Positions 51,888 through 62,130 of a stretch of 64,000 nucleotides of DNA are shown one piece after another (position 1 is the first letter of the stretch; each line of letters starts with the position of its first letter). A program made the translations under genes and the position numbers. Below the pieces are notes generated by a model. That model searched no databases. It saw only the letters and a list, made by a program, of their open reading frames with translations, and was not told where the DNA came from. The stretch covers positions 460,290 through 524,289 of the forward strand of contig NZ_BAABFP010000007.1 in assembly GCF_039541115.1 (NCBI RefSeq), written 5' to 3'. The stretch is from Angustibacter luteus (GTDB taxonomy: Bacteria > Actinomycetota > Actinomycetes > Actinomycetales > Angustibacteraceae).

Positions 51888-52828
51888 CCAGCACAGCGAT
51901 CGACGTCCGCGGGTTGCGGAAGTCCTACGGCGACAAGATCGTGCTCGACGACGTCGACCTCACCGTGCCCGCGGGCACCGTCACCGCGCTGCTCGGGCCG
52001 AACGGCGCGGGCAAGACGACGACCGTGCACATCCTCAGCACGCTCGTGCGCCCCGACGCCGGGACCGCCACGGTCAACGGGTGCGACGTCGTCCGTGACC
52101 CGGACGGCGTGCGCGCGGTGATCGGCCTGACCGGCCAGTTCTCCGCGGTCGACGGCCTGCTCACCGGTGAGGAGAACCTGCTGCTGATGGCCCGCCTGCG
52201 CCACCTCGGCGCGAGGCGGTCGAAGGCGCGGGTGGCCGAGCTGCTCGAGCAGTTCGACCTCGTCGAGGCCGCGCGCCGGCCGCTCGCCACCTACTCCGGC
52301 GGGATGCGCCGTCGGCTCGACCTCGCGATGACCCTCGTCGCGACCCCGAGCGTCATCTTCCTCGACGAGCCCACCACGGGCTTGGACCCGCGGAGCCGGC
52401 ACACGATGTGGGACATCGTGCGCGGCCTCGTCGCGGACGGGACGAGCGTCCTGCTGACCACGCAGTACCTGGACGAGGCGGACGAGCTCGCGGACCGTGT
52501 CGCCGTCCTGGACGGCGGCCGCATCGTCGCCGAGGGGACCCCGGACGAGCTCAAGCGCCTCGTGCCCGGCGGGCACATCAGGCTCCGGTTCGCCGACGCG
52601 GCCGGCCTCGACGCTGCCGCCCACCTGCTCGACGGGTCCGCGCGTGACGACGCCGGGCTCGCCCTCACCGTGCCGAGCAATGGCGGGGTGGGCGCGCTGC
52701 GCACCCTGCTGGACCGCCTCGACGCCGCCGACCTCGAGGTCGACGACCTCAGTATCCACACCCCGGACCTCGACGACGTGTTCTTCGCGCTCACCGGCGG
52801 GGTCGACCAGAAGGGAACCTCGTCATGA
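51884..52828 (+). CDS. ABC transporter ATPase, DrrA type
   Basis: 314 residues. Walker A GPNGAGKT (38-45), signature YSGGMRRRLDLAM, Walker B VIFLDEPTTGLD; the DrrA-type C-terminal tail (ELKRLVPGGHIRLRF... HTPDLDDVFFALTGG) is present. It powers export by the adjacent permease, typically of lipophilic antibiotics. ATGA overlaps at both ends mark tight coupling. Confidence 0.95.
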   Translation: MTSTAIDVRGLRKSYGDKIVLDDVDLTVPAGTVTALLGPNGAGKTTTVHILSTLVRPDAGTATVNGCDVVRDPDGVRAVIGLTGQFSAVDGLLTGEENLLLMARLRHLGARRSKARVAELLEQFDLVEAARRPLATYSGGMRRRLDLAMTLVATPSVIFLDEPTTGLDPRSRHTMWDIVRGLVADGTSVLLTTQYLDEADELADRVAVLDGGRIVAEGTPDELKRLVPGGHIRLRFADAAGLDAAAHLLDGSARDDAGLALTVPSNGGVGALRTLLDRLDAADLEVDDLSIHTPDLDDVFFALTGGVDQKGTSS

Positions 52829-53661
52829 CCACCATCACCACCCAGCGCGCGACCGCCGCGCGCACCGGCCGCCCGTCGCACGTGGTCGCCGACGCCGTCA
52901 CGATGCTGCGGCGCAACCTGTTGCACATCGTCCGCTACCCGGGCCTGACCGTGTTCGTCATCGGCGCGCCCGTGGTGTTCCTGCTGCTGTTCGTGTTCGT
53001 GTTCGGCGGCACCCTCGGGGCCGGGCTGCCCGGCGTGGACCCGGGCGGCGGGCGGGCGGCGTACGTCGCGTACGTCATCCCGGGGATCCTGGCGATGACC
53101 ATCGCCGGCACCGCCGGCGGTGCCGCGACGACCGTCGCGATGGACATGACCGAGGGCATCACCGCGCGGTTCCGCACCATGGCGATCTCGCGGGCGGCGG
53201 TGCTCGCCGGGCACGTCCTCGGCAACACCATCCAGGGCATCATCGGCGTCGTCGTGGTGCTGGGCGTCGGCCTGCTCGTCGGGTTCCGCTCGACCACCGG
53301 ACCGGTCCAGTGGCTCGCCGCAGCCGGCCTGGTCGTGCTCATCGCGTTCGCCATCAGCTGGCTCGCGGTCGCGATGGGGATGCAGTCGAAGACGGTCGAG
53401 ACGGCGAGCAACCTGCCCATGCTGCTGCTCCTGCTGCCCTTCCTCGGCAGCGGCTTCGTGCCGACCGACTCGATGCCGGCGGGGTTGCAGTGGTTCGCCG
53501 AGTACCAGCCGTTCACGCCCTTCGTCGAGACGCTGCGCGGGCTGCTGCTCGGCACCCCGATCGGCTCGAACGCCGTCCTCGCGATCGGGTGGTGCGTCGT
53601 CATCGCCGCCGCCGGGTACGCCTGGTCGATGGCGATCTACGAGCGGAAGTCGGTCCGCTGA
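52825..53661 (+). CDS. ABC-2 type permease, DrrB type
   Basis: 278 residues, six helices. It starts with a polar segment then MLRRNLLHIVRYPGLTVFVIGAPVVFLLLFVFVFG, and has the YVIPGILAMTIAGTAGGAATTVAMDMTEGI and LPFLGSGFVPTDSMPAG conserved blocks. Forms the channel with the DrrA-type ATPase. Converges on the emfourin gene across 29 bases. Confidence 0.93.
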   Translation: MTTITTQRATAARTGRPSHVVADAVTMLRRNLLHIVRYPGLTVFVIGAPVVFLLLFVFVFGGTLGAGLPGVDPGGGRAAYVAYVIPGILAMTIAGTAGGAATTVAMDMTEGITARFRTMAISRAAVLAGHVLGNTIQGIIGVVVVLGVGLLVGFRSTTGPVQWLAAAGLVVLIAFAISWLAVAMGMQSKTVETASNLPMLLLLLPFLGSGFVPTDSMPAGLQWFAEYQPFTPFVETLRGLLLGTPIGSNAVLAIGWCVVIAAAGYAWSMAIYERKSVR

Positions 53662-53690
53662 CCCCCGCTCAGCAACCTGCGGGCCGGGCT

Positions 53691-54002
53691 CTAGCGGTGA
53701 CGCAGGGTGCGTTCCAGCAGGTCGCGGACGTCGTCGGGCAGCTGCTGCTCGGCGACGACCGCGTCGAGGCCCGCCCGCTCGTGGGTCAGCCGATAGACGT
53801 ACCGGTCCGGCTTCGGGGGTTCCTCGGGGAGGTCGCGCAGCAGCGGAGAGCCCAGCAGCGCCCGCCAGGCCGCAGCGTCCTCGGGATCGAGCGCATCGAG
53901 GTCGACCTGCCGGTCCACCCGCATCCCCGCGAAGCCGCCGGTGCGTTCGAGGTGCAGGCGCTCGTGCTCAGCAGGCGACTCGGGCGGGACGGAGCCGCTC
54001 AC
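53691..54002 (-). CDS. Emfourin-type protealysin inhibitor
   Basis: 103 residues. ERLHLERTGGFAGMRVDRQVDLDALDPEDAAAW, and PKPDRYVYRLTHERAG are the emfourin hallmarks. These proteins inhibit protealysin-like M4 peptidases and are encoded next to them. GTG 54002 overlaps the protease stop (GTGA), so inhibitor and protease are made together, resembling a protection module. Confidence 0.9.
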   Translation of the reverse strand: MSGSVPPESPAEHERLHLERTGGFAGMRVDRQVDLDALDPEDAAAWRALLGSPLLRDLPEEPPKPDRYVYRLTHERAGLDAVVAEQQLPDDVRDLLERTLRHR

Positions 54003-55045
54003 CCCACGCCGACCTGGGTCCAGGCACCGCGGATCGCGGTGACCTCGGCCGAGCTGGCGCCGAACCTGGCCTCCGCCGCGGTCACGGTCGCGGCGGCGAA
54101 CCCGGCGAAGTCGACGTCGGACGCGAGCGAGCCACCGGTCAGCGTGTCGTACCAGACCTGCCCGGCCCGTTCCCAGGCGAAGCCGCCGATCGTCGTGGCG
54201 GCCAGGTAGAAGGCGTGGTTGGGGATGCCCGAGTTGATGTGCACGCCGCCGTTGTCCGAGCTGGTCTGCACGTAGCCAGCCATCGTCGCCGGCTGCGGGT
54301 CCTGGCCCAGGACGTCGTCGTCGTACGCGGTGCCGGGTGCCCGCATCGAGCGCAGCGCCACCCCCTGGACCGCCGGGGTGAAGAGCCCGGCCCCGATCAA
54401 CCAGTCCGCAGCGGCCGCCTCCTGACCCAGGGCGCGCTGCTTGACCAGCGAGCCGAAGACGTCGGACACGCTCTCGTTCAGCGCGCCCGGCTGGTCCTGG
54501 TACACCAGCGCGGCGGTCAGCTCGGTCACCCCGTGGGTGAGCTCGTGGCCCATGACGTCGACCGACGCCGTGAACCGGTTGAACGTCACGCCGTCACCGT
54601 CGCCGAAGACCATGCGCTCGCCGTCCCAGAACGCGTTGTCGTACCCCTCGCCGTAGTGCACGGTGCCCTGCAGCGGCATCCCCTCGCCGTCGATCGAGTC
54701 CCGGCCGTACACCTCGTCGTACAGCGACCAGGTCGCCCCGAGGCCGTCGTACGCCTCGTCCACCGAGACGTCGGCGGTGGCCGGCTGCCCCTCGGTGCGG
54801 ACGACGTCCCCGGGCAGGTCGGTCGACCGGTGGGCGTCGCTGATGGTCCGGCGGGGCGACGGGGGCTGGGCCGGGGGACCCTGCCCGGCCGCCGTGGTCA
54901 GCTGACCGCTCGCCCGCAGGCCTCGGTACCGGACGTCGATCGCCAGCGTCTGCGTCGCCCGCAGGGCCTGGTCGGGGTCACCGTTGGTGGCGAGCTGCTC
55001 GAGCAGGTACGGCGGCACGATGCTGCACCACGACTGCGATCTCAT
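53999..55045 (-). CDS. Protealysin-like M4 zinc metalloprotease
   Basis: 348 residues, no signal peptide. The short propeptide carries CSIVPPYLLEQLA, the PPL-type motif of protealysins; the catalytic HELTH is at 167-171 and the third ligand E191 in GALNESVSD; the later GVHINSGIPNHAFY holds the catalytic His. Protealysins act in the cytoplasm or are released without Sec export and can enter host cells or serve in competition. ATG 55045 follows AAAGGAGG. Co-translated with the emfourin inhibitor. Confidence 0.93.
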   Translation of the reverse strand: MRSQSWCSIVPPYLLEQLATNGDPDQALRATQTLAIDVRYRGLRASGQLTTAAGQGPPAQPPSPRRTISDAHRSTDLPGDVVRTEGQPATADVSVDEAYDGLGATWSLYDEVYGRDSIDGEGMPLQGTVHYGEGYDNAFWDGERMVFGDGDGVTFNRFTASVDVMGHELTHGVTELTAALVYQDQPGALNESVSDVFGSLVKQRALGQEAAAADWLIGAGLFTPAVQGVALRSMRAPGTAYDDDVLGQDPQPATMAGYVQTSSDNGGVHINSGIPNHAFYLAATTIGGFAWERAGQVWYDTLTGGSLASDVDFAGFAAATVTAAEARFGASSAEVTAIRGAWTQVGVG

Positions 55046-55239
55046 CCCGATCGCCTCCTTTGTCCCACCATCGACCCTAGGGCCGGGCAGTGACATCCGC
55101 TATGAGGTGAGTTGATCAAGACCCTCCCGCAGACTTGACCTGTCCTTTACTGTTCTGCACATCGCAGATCGACGTCACCGCCGACGCCCGACCGGCTGGG
55201 ATCGGTGACGGTCCACGTTCCCACCCGGAAGGACACCCC

Positions 55240-57168
<1,929 letters not shown>

Positions 57169-57214
57169 GCGGCTCGCCTGCGCATCGCCGGTCGGCCTGT
57201 GGTCCACTATCGCC

Positions 57215-57877
57215 ATGGCTCTGATCGAGGCGGTCTGCGTCGTCCACGAGGTGCACCCCGACGAGGGCGGCGACGTCGGCGAGACGGCCATCGACAAGCG
57301 GCCCGTCACGGGCAAGGTCGCCGTGCGCCGCCTGGGTCTGCACGGGGACAAGCAGCTGGACGTCGAGCACCACGGCGGGCCGGACCAAGCGGTCTACGCC
57401 TTCGCCGGCGAGGACGCGTCCTGGTGGGCGGGCGAGCTGGACCGCGACGTCGAGCCGGGCCTGTTCGGCGAGAACCTGCGCACCACCGGCCTGGACCTGA
57501 GCGCCGCCGTGATCGGCGAGCGGTGGCGGATCGGCGCGGACGAGGACGGCGTCGTGCTGGAGGTGACCTCGCCGCGGGTGCCGTGCGCGACCTTCCAGCG
57601 CTGGATGAACGAACCGCACTGGGTCAAGCGGTTCACCGAGCACGGGACGCCGGGCTCGTACCTGCGGGTCCTGCGCGAGGGCAGCATCGCGGCGGGCGAC
57701 CGCATCGCGATCGAGCACCGCCCCGCCCACGGAGTCACGATCGCCGACTGCTTCCCGCGGGTGGGGGCGGTGGCGGCGCAGCGACTGCTCGACGCCCAGG
57801 CGGCCGGCGAGGTCGCCCTGCAGCCCGAGCTGCGCCGGTCCTGCGAGCAGGCGGTGGCCCGGGCCGCCTCGGCCTGA
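57215..57877 (+). CDS. MOSC domain protein, YiiM-like
   Basis: 220 residues. RLGLHGDKQLDVEHHGGPDQAVYAF, LFGENLRTTGLDL and TSPRVPCATFQRW with the conserved C124 are MOSC hallmarks; the C-terminal three-helix YiiM-like extension (DAQAAGEVALQPELRRSC) follows. MOSC enzymes handle sulfur or reduce N-hydroxylated compounds using molybdenum cofactor; substrate unknown. ATG 57215. It lies upstream of hemW by 14 bases. Confidence 0.9.
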   Translation: MALIEAVCVVHEVHPDEGGDVGETAIDKRPVTGKVAVRRLGLHGDKQLDVEHHGGPDQAVYAFAGEDASWWAGELDRDVEPGLFGENLRTTGLDLSAAVIGERWRIGADEDGVVLEVTSPRVPCATFQRWMNEPHWVKRFTEHGTPGSYLRVLREGSIAAGDRIAIEHRPAHGVTIADCFPRVGAVAAQRLLDAQAAGEVALQPELRRSCEQAVARAASA

Positions 57878-57879
57878 GG

Positions 57880-57885
57880 GACCAT
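57880..57885 (+). promoter_or_regulatory. -10 box of a leaderless hemW promoter
   Basis: GACCAT, six bases, GTG 57892, within the MOSC/hemW junction. Confidence 0.45.
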
Positions 57886-57891
57886 GGGCGG

Positions 57892-59109
57892 GTGCCCAGT
57901 GCCCTGCCCGACGGTGACGCCGCGCCCGCGGACGGTGCGCTGCCGTCGTCCGCGCTCGACTCCCTCGGGAACACTGCCTTCGGCGTCTACCTGCACGTGC
58001 CGTTCTGCGCAGTGCGCTGCGGGTACTGCGACTTCAACACCTACACGGCCACCGAGCTGGGCGGCGGGGCCAGCCAGGCGACCTTCGCCCGGACGGCGTT
58101 GAGCGAGCTCGCGCTCGCCCGTCGGGTCCTCGGGGAGGACGCCCCGCCCGCCGCGACCGTGTTCGTCGGCGGTGGCACACCGACCCTGCTGGACCCGACC
58201 GACCTCGGCCTGCTCGTCGAGGGCGTGCGCGCCACCTTCGGCCTGGCCGACGGCGCCGAGGTCACAACGGAGGCGAACCCCGACTCGGTCACTGCGGAGT
58301 CGCTGAAGGTGTTGCGAGACAGCGGTTTCACCCGGATCAGCTTCGGCATGCAGTCGGCCGTTCCGCACGTCCTGGCCACGCTGGACCGCACGCACGACCC
58401 GGAGCGGGTGCCGCGGGTCGTGCAGTGGGCCCGGGCGGCCGGGCTCGACGTCAGCCTCGACCTGATCTACGGCACGCCGGGGGAGTCGCTGGGCGACTGG
58501 GAGGCCAGCCTGCGCGCCGCGCTGGCGTGCCAGCCAGACCACGTCTCGGCGTACGCGCTCGTGGTCGAGCAGGGCACCCGACTGGCCACCCGGGTGCGCC
58601 GCGGCGAGGTGACCATGCCGGACGACGACGACGAGGCTGACAAGTACGAGCTCGCCGACGCGGTGCTCACCGGTGCTGGGCTCGGCTGGTACGAGGTCAG
58701 CAACTGGTCGACGTCGCCCGCGACCCGCTGCCGGCACAACGTCGGGTACTGGGCCGGCGGTGACTGGTGGGGGGTCGGTCCGGGCGCGCACAGCCATGTC
58801 GGCGGCGTGCGCTGGTGGAACGTCAAGCACCCCAGCGCCTACGCCGATCGCCTCGCGGCCGGGGTCAGCCCGGCCGCCGCGCGCGAGGTGCTCGACGCCG
58901 ACCAGCAGCACGCCGAGCGGGTGCTGCTCGGCGTCCGGCTGCGCGAGGGTCTGGACCTGGCCGGGCTGGACGGGCCCGGCCGCCGGGCGGTCGCCGGGTT
59001 GGTGGCCGACGGGCTGTTGGACGGCACGGCCGCGATCGGCGGGCGCGCGGTGCTCACCCGCCGCGGCCGCCTGCTGGCGGACGCGGTGGTCCGCGCACTG
59101 CTGCCCTGA
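57892..59109 (+). CDS. hemW: HemW (heme chaperone, radical SAM)
   Basis: 405 residues. The radical-SAM cysteines are C39, C43 and C46 in HVPFCAVRCGYCDFN, followed by F rather than a fourth C, which marks HemW rather than coproporphyrinogen dehydrogenase HemN. VFVGGGTPTLLD, SFGMQSA and the HemN C-terminal domain are present. HemW delivers heme to respiratory enzymes; older annotations call it coproporphyrinogen III oxidase. It stands near the hrcA–dnaJ–rsmE group, as in many actinobacteria. Confidence 0.95.
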   Translation: MPSALPDGDAAPADGALPSSALDSLGNTAFGVYLHVPFCAVRCGYCDFNTYTATELGGGASQATFARTALSELALARRVLGEDAPPAATVFVGGGTPTLLDPTDLGLLVEGVRATFGLADGAEVTTEANPDSVTAESLKVLRDSGFTRISFGMQSAVPHVLATLDRTHDPERVPRVVQWARAAGLDVSLDLIYGTPGESLGDWEASLRAALACQPDHVSAYALVVEQGTRLATRVRRGEVTMPDDDDEADKYELADAVLTGAGLGWYEVSNWSTSPATRCRHNVGYWAGGDWWGVGPGAHSHVGGVRWWNVKHPSAYADRLAAGVSPAAAREVLDADQQHAERVLLGVRLREGLDLAGLDGPGRRAVAGLVADGLLDGTAAIGGRAVLTRRGRLLADAVVRALLP

Positions 59110-59127
59110 GCGGACGTGCCGGACGGG

Positions 59128-59628
59128 TCAGCGCACCATGTCCGGGGTCAGCGGGTAGTGGAACTCCTGCCCGCGGTTGGCCGCGACCGCTCCCATGATC
59201 TGCAGCACGACCGAGCCGATCACGATGACCAGACCGACCGGGATGATGATGAGCAGCCCGATCCCCATCGTCACGATGGCGAGCGGGACCGCGAGCACCA
59301 GCGTCGCGAAGGTCACGATGAGCAGCATGATCTGGAAGTTCAGGGCGCCGGCGGCGTGCCGGCGCACGAACGGCGAACGCTCCTTGTACATCAGGAAGAC
59401 CACCAGCGGCCCGAGGACCGGCAAGCCCACGACGCCGCCGAGCCACGGCGACAGGTGGGCCAGCATGCCCCAGGTCCGCTCGTCGGAGGGGTTGAGGGGC
59501 ACGGGGTAACCGGGCGGGTACGGCATCTGGCCCTGGTACGGCGGCTGGCCCTGGTACGGCGGCTGGCCCTGGTACGGCGGCTGGCCCTGGTACGGCGGCT
59601 GGCCCTGGTACGGCGGCTGCGTCATCAC
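59128..59628 (-). CDS. DUF4870 membrane protein with YQGQPP repeats
   Basis: 166 residues. The N-terminal 35 residues are five PYQGQP repeats from an 18-bp DNA array, then SDERTWGMLAHLSPWLG, the DUF4870 core, with three to four helices, LMYKERSPFVRRHAAGALNFQI and MGAVAANRGQEFHYPLT at the end. Function unknown; Pro/Tyr/Gln-rich heads may mediate contacts. ATG 59628 overlaps the stop of the paralogous upstream gene. Confidence 0.85.
   Translation of the reverse strand: MMTQPPYQGQPPYQGQPPYQGQPPYQGQPPYQGQMPYPPGYPVPLNPSDERTWGMLAHLSPWLGGVVGLPVLGPLVVFLMYKERSPFVRRHAAGALNFQIMLLIVTFATLVLAVPLAIVTMGIGLLIIIPVGLVIVIGSVVLQIMGAVAANRGQEFHYPLTPDMVR
59527..59616. repeat. Five exact 18-bp repeats encoding PYQGQP
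   Basis: CTGGCCCTGGTACGGCGG units at 59527, 59545, 59563, 59581 and 59599 (plus-strand reading). In-frame 6-codon period allows copy number change without frameshift. Confidence 0.95.
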
Positions 59629-60038
59629 TTCACCAGGCGCAGCGTGAGCGGGTAGCGGTAGTGCTCACCGCGGTTGGCGGCGACCCCGCCGATGATGCAG
59701 AAGATGACGTTGGCGACCCACACCACGCCGGGCAGGAAGCTCAGCAGCCCCAAGGTGATCCCCGCCACGACACCGGCCGCGACGAGCGCGATGAGGACCG
59801 TCAGCTGGAAGTTCAGGGCCTCCTTGCCCTGGTCGTCGACCAGCTCGGAGCGCTCGCGGTAGATCAGCCAGACGATGAGCGGCGCCAGGAAGCTGATCGC
59901 CATCCCGCCGAGGTGGGCGAGCATCGCCCACAGCCGCGCGTCCGAGTCGTTCAGCGGAGCACCCGGTGCCGGCGCTGCGGGCGCGGCGGCCGGGGGAGGC
60001 GTCGGCTCGGGCCGCTGCTCGGGCGTCTGCTCGCTCAC
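59625..60038 (-). CDS. DUF4870 membrane protein
   Basis: 137 residues. Pro/Ala/Glu-rich head (EPTPPPAAAPAAPAPGAP), then the core: NDSDARLWAMLAHLGGMAISFLAP, LIYRERSELVDDQGKEALNFQL, two further helices and GGVAANRGEHYRYPLT. A close paralogue of the gene that follows it (shared WxMLAHL, YRERS/YKERS, NFQ, VAANRG). GTG 60038 follows AGGAG. ATGA overlap with the next gene implies a joint complex or recent duplication. Confidence 0.85.
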   Translation of the reverse strand: MSEQTPEQRPEPTPPPAAAPAAPAPGAPLNDSDARLWAMLAHLGGMAISFLAPLIVWLIYRERSELVDDQGKEALNFQLTVLIALVAAGVVAGITLGLLSFLPGVVWVANVIFCIIGGVAANRGEHYRYPLTLRLVK

Positions 60039-60099
60039 GTGCTCTCCTGAGGTGGTGTGCCGACTGGACTGGTCAGCGTAGGGGGTGCGGGCCGTGGCG

Positions 60100-60963
60100 T
60101 CATCGGTCCTGGGAATCCGCCGTGACGAAGTCGATGAGCTCCTCGACCCGGCCGAGCAGCGCGGGTTCGAGGTCGGTGTACGACGTGACCTCGGCGAGGA
60201 TCCGCCGCCAGCCCTGAGCGACATCGGCCTGGTCCGCGTGCGGCCAGCCGAGGTGGGCCAGCACGCCACGCTTCCACTCGACGTCGCGCGGCACCGTGGG
60301 CCAGGCGGTGAGGCCGAGTCGCTGCGGGCGGACCGACTGCCAGACGTCCACGTAGGGGTGGCCGACCACCAGCAGCTGCCCGCGAAGGCCGGGCTGCTGG
60401 ACGGCCTCGGCGACGAGCCGGGACTCCTTCGAGCCCGGGACGAGGTGGTCCACCAGCACGCCCAGGCGGCGTCCCGGCCCGGGGGAGAAGTCCTGCACCG
60501 CGGCGGCCAGGTCGTCGACGCCGTCCAGCATCTCGACGACGACCCCCTCGACCCGCAGGTCGTGCCCCCAGACCTTCTCCACGAGCTCGGCGTCGTGCTT
60601 GCCCTCCACCCAGATCCGCGACCCACGTGCCGTCCGCGCCCGGTGGTCGGCGACCGCCCGGGAGCCGCTCGCCGTCCGGGTCGGTGCCGGCGGGGCAGCT
60701 GGGGCGCGCGGGGCCACCAGCACGACGGGCGCGCCGTCCAGCAGGAACCCCGGTCCGAGCGGGAACCCTCGGGTGCGGCCTCGGCGGTCCTCCAGGTGCA
60801 CGACGTGGACGCCGCCCGCCTTCTCGGTGCGCACGACCGCTCCGCACCAGCCGGTCTCGACGTCCTCGACGACCAGGCCGGTCTCGGCGCTGACCGGCGT
60901 GCTGCGGCCGCGCGGAGGCTTCTTCCAGTCCCCGGCCAGCACGTCGTCCCCGTAGCGGTCCAC
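60100..60963 (-). CDS. DUF3097 TOPRIM-like actinobacterial protein
   Basis: 287 residues. N-terminal beta domain (SAETGLVVEDVETGWCGAVVRTE) and a TOPRIM-like core: SRIWVEGKHDAELVEKVWG, VVVEMLDGVDDLAAAV and LGVLVDHLVPGSKESRL, with Glu then Asp-rich motifs that could bind metal. DUF3097 is conserved in actinobacteria; role unknown, a nucleic acid enzyme is suspected. GTG 60963 follows TAGCAT by seven bases (leaderless-type). Divergent from hrcA over the CIRCE region. Confidence 0.85.
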   Translation of the reverse strand: MDRYGDDVLAGDWKKPPRGRSTPVSAETGLVVEDVETGWCGAVVRTEKAGGVHVVHLEDRRGRTRGFPLGPGFLLDGAPVVLVAPRAPAAPPAPTRTASGSRAVADHRARTARGSRIWVEGKHDAELVEKVWGHDLRVEGVVVEMLDGVDDLAAAVQDFSPGPGRRLGVLVDHLVPGSKESRLVAEAVQQPGLRGQLLVVGHPYVDVWQSVRPQRLGLTAWPTVPRDVEWKRGVLAHLGWPHADQADVAQGWRRILAEVTSYTDLEPALLGRVEELIDFVTADSQDR

Positions 60964-60990
60964 GGCGGCGATGCTAGGCGAGGACGTAGA

Positions 60991-61017
60991 CTGGCACTCG
61001 CGCCCGTGGAGTGCCAG
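60991..61017 (+). promoter_or_regulatory. CIRCE operator of the hrcA-dnaJ operon
   Basis: CTGGCACTC-N9-GAGTGCCAG, perfect 9-bp arms, the heat-shock operator bound by HrcA. TAGACT (60987-60992), a possible -10 box, overlaps the left arm. It lies in the 86-bp gap between DUF3097 and hrcA. Confidence 0.9.
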
Positions 61018-61049
61018 GTTGGGTGCCGGACGACGACGAGGAGGTGCCC

Positions 61050-62069
61050 GTGAGCGACGAGCGACGGCTCGCCGTGCTGCGCGCCATCGTCGAGGACTAC
61101 GTGGAGACCCGCGAGCCGGTCGGTTCCAAGGCCCTCGTGGAACGCCACCGCCTCGGCGTGTCGAGCGCCACGATCCGCAACGACATGGCCGCCCTCGAGG
61201 ACGAGGGCCTGATCACCCAACCGCACACCAGTGCCGGCCGGGTGCCGACTGATGCCGGCTACCGGGTGTTCGTCGACCGGCTGTCCACCTTCAAGCCCAT
61301 GTCGTTGCCCGAGAAGCAGGCGATCCACGGGTTCCTGGCCGGGGCGGTCGACCTGGACGACGTGGTGGACCGGACGGTCCGGCTGATGGCCTCGCTGACC
61401 CACCAGGTCGCCGTGATGCAGTACCCCTCGCTGACCCGGTCCACGGTCCGGCACATCGAGCTCATCCCGATCGCGCCGCAGCGCCTGCTCGTCGTCGTGA
61501 TCGCCGGCACCGGCCGGGTCGAGCAGCGGGTGCTCGAGACGGAGTCGGTGCTGGACGACGCCGTGCTGGGTGAGATCCGGGCCCGGATCAACGCCGAGTC
61601 CGCCGGCCTGCTGCTCACCGACGCCGCGACCCGCCTGCAGGACCTGCCGGAGCAGCTCCCCGCCGAGGACCGCGACCTGGTCCGCTCCATCGTGCGCGCG
61701 CTGGACGACGCGCTCGTCGAGGAGCGCGAGGAGCGGGTGGTGCTGGCCGGCGCGAACAACCTGGCGCGGTTCGGCCAGGACTTCCCGGACAGCATCGGCC
61801 CCGTCCTCGACGCGCTCGAGGAGCACGTCGTCCTGCTGCGGCTGCTCGGCGAGCTGTCGCACGACCCGAACGCGGTCGCCGTCCGGATCGGCAGCGAGCT
61901 CCAGCACGAGGGTCTGCACGGCACCTCGGTGGTGAGCAGCGGCTACGGCAGCGGCCAGGACGTCGTCGCCGCGCTGGGCGTGCTCGGACCGACGAGGATG
62001 GACTACCCGACCACGATGGCCACCGTGCGCGCCGTCGCCCGCTACGTCTCCCGGGCCCTCGACGGGTAG
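61050..62069 (+). CDS. hrcA: Heat-inducible transcription repressor HrcA
   Basis: 339 residues. Winged-helix start [21 protein letters not shown], then [36 protein letters not shown]-terminal dimer and GAF-like domain. It binds CIRCE to repress heat-shock genes and needs chaperone for activity. GTG 61050 follows GAGGAGG; a longer frame from 61011 would overlap the operator. Confidence 0.96.
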   Translation: MSDERRLAVLRAIVEDYVETREPVGSKALVERHRLGVSSATIRNDMAALEDEGLITQPHTSAGRVPTDAGYRVFVDRLSTFKPMSLPEKQAIHGFLAGAVDLDDVVDRTVRLMASLTHQVAVMQYPSLTRSTVRHIELIPIAPQRLLVVVIAGTGRVEQRVLETESVLDDAVLGEIRARINAESAGLLLTDAATRLQDLPEQLPAEDRDLVRSIVRALDDALVEEREERVVLAGANNLARFGQDFPDSIGPVLDALEEHVVLLRLLGELSHDPNAVAVRIGSELQHEGLHGTSVVSSGYGSGQDVVAALGVLGPTRMDYPTTMATVRAVARYVSRALDG

Positions 62070-62130
62070 GCCGCCCCGCCGTCCGGCAGCCGCAGACCAC
62101 GCCATCCCGACCGTGTGAAGAGAAGGACCC

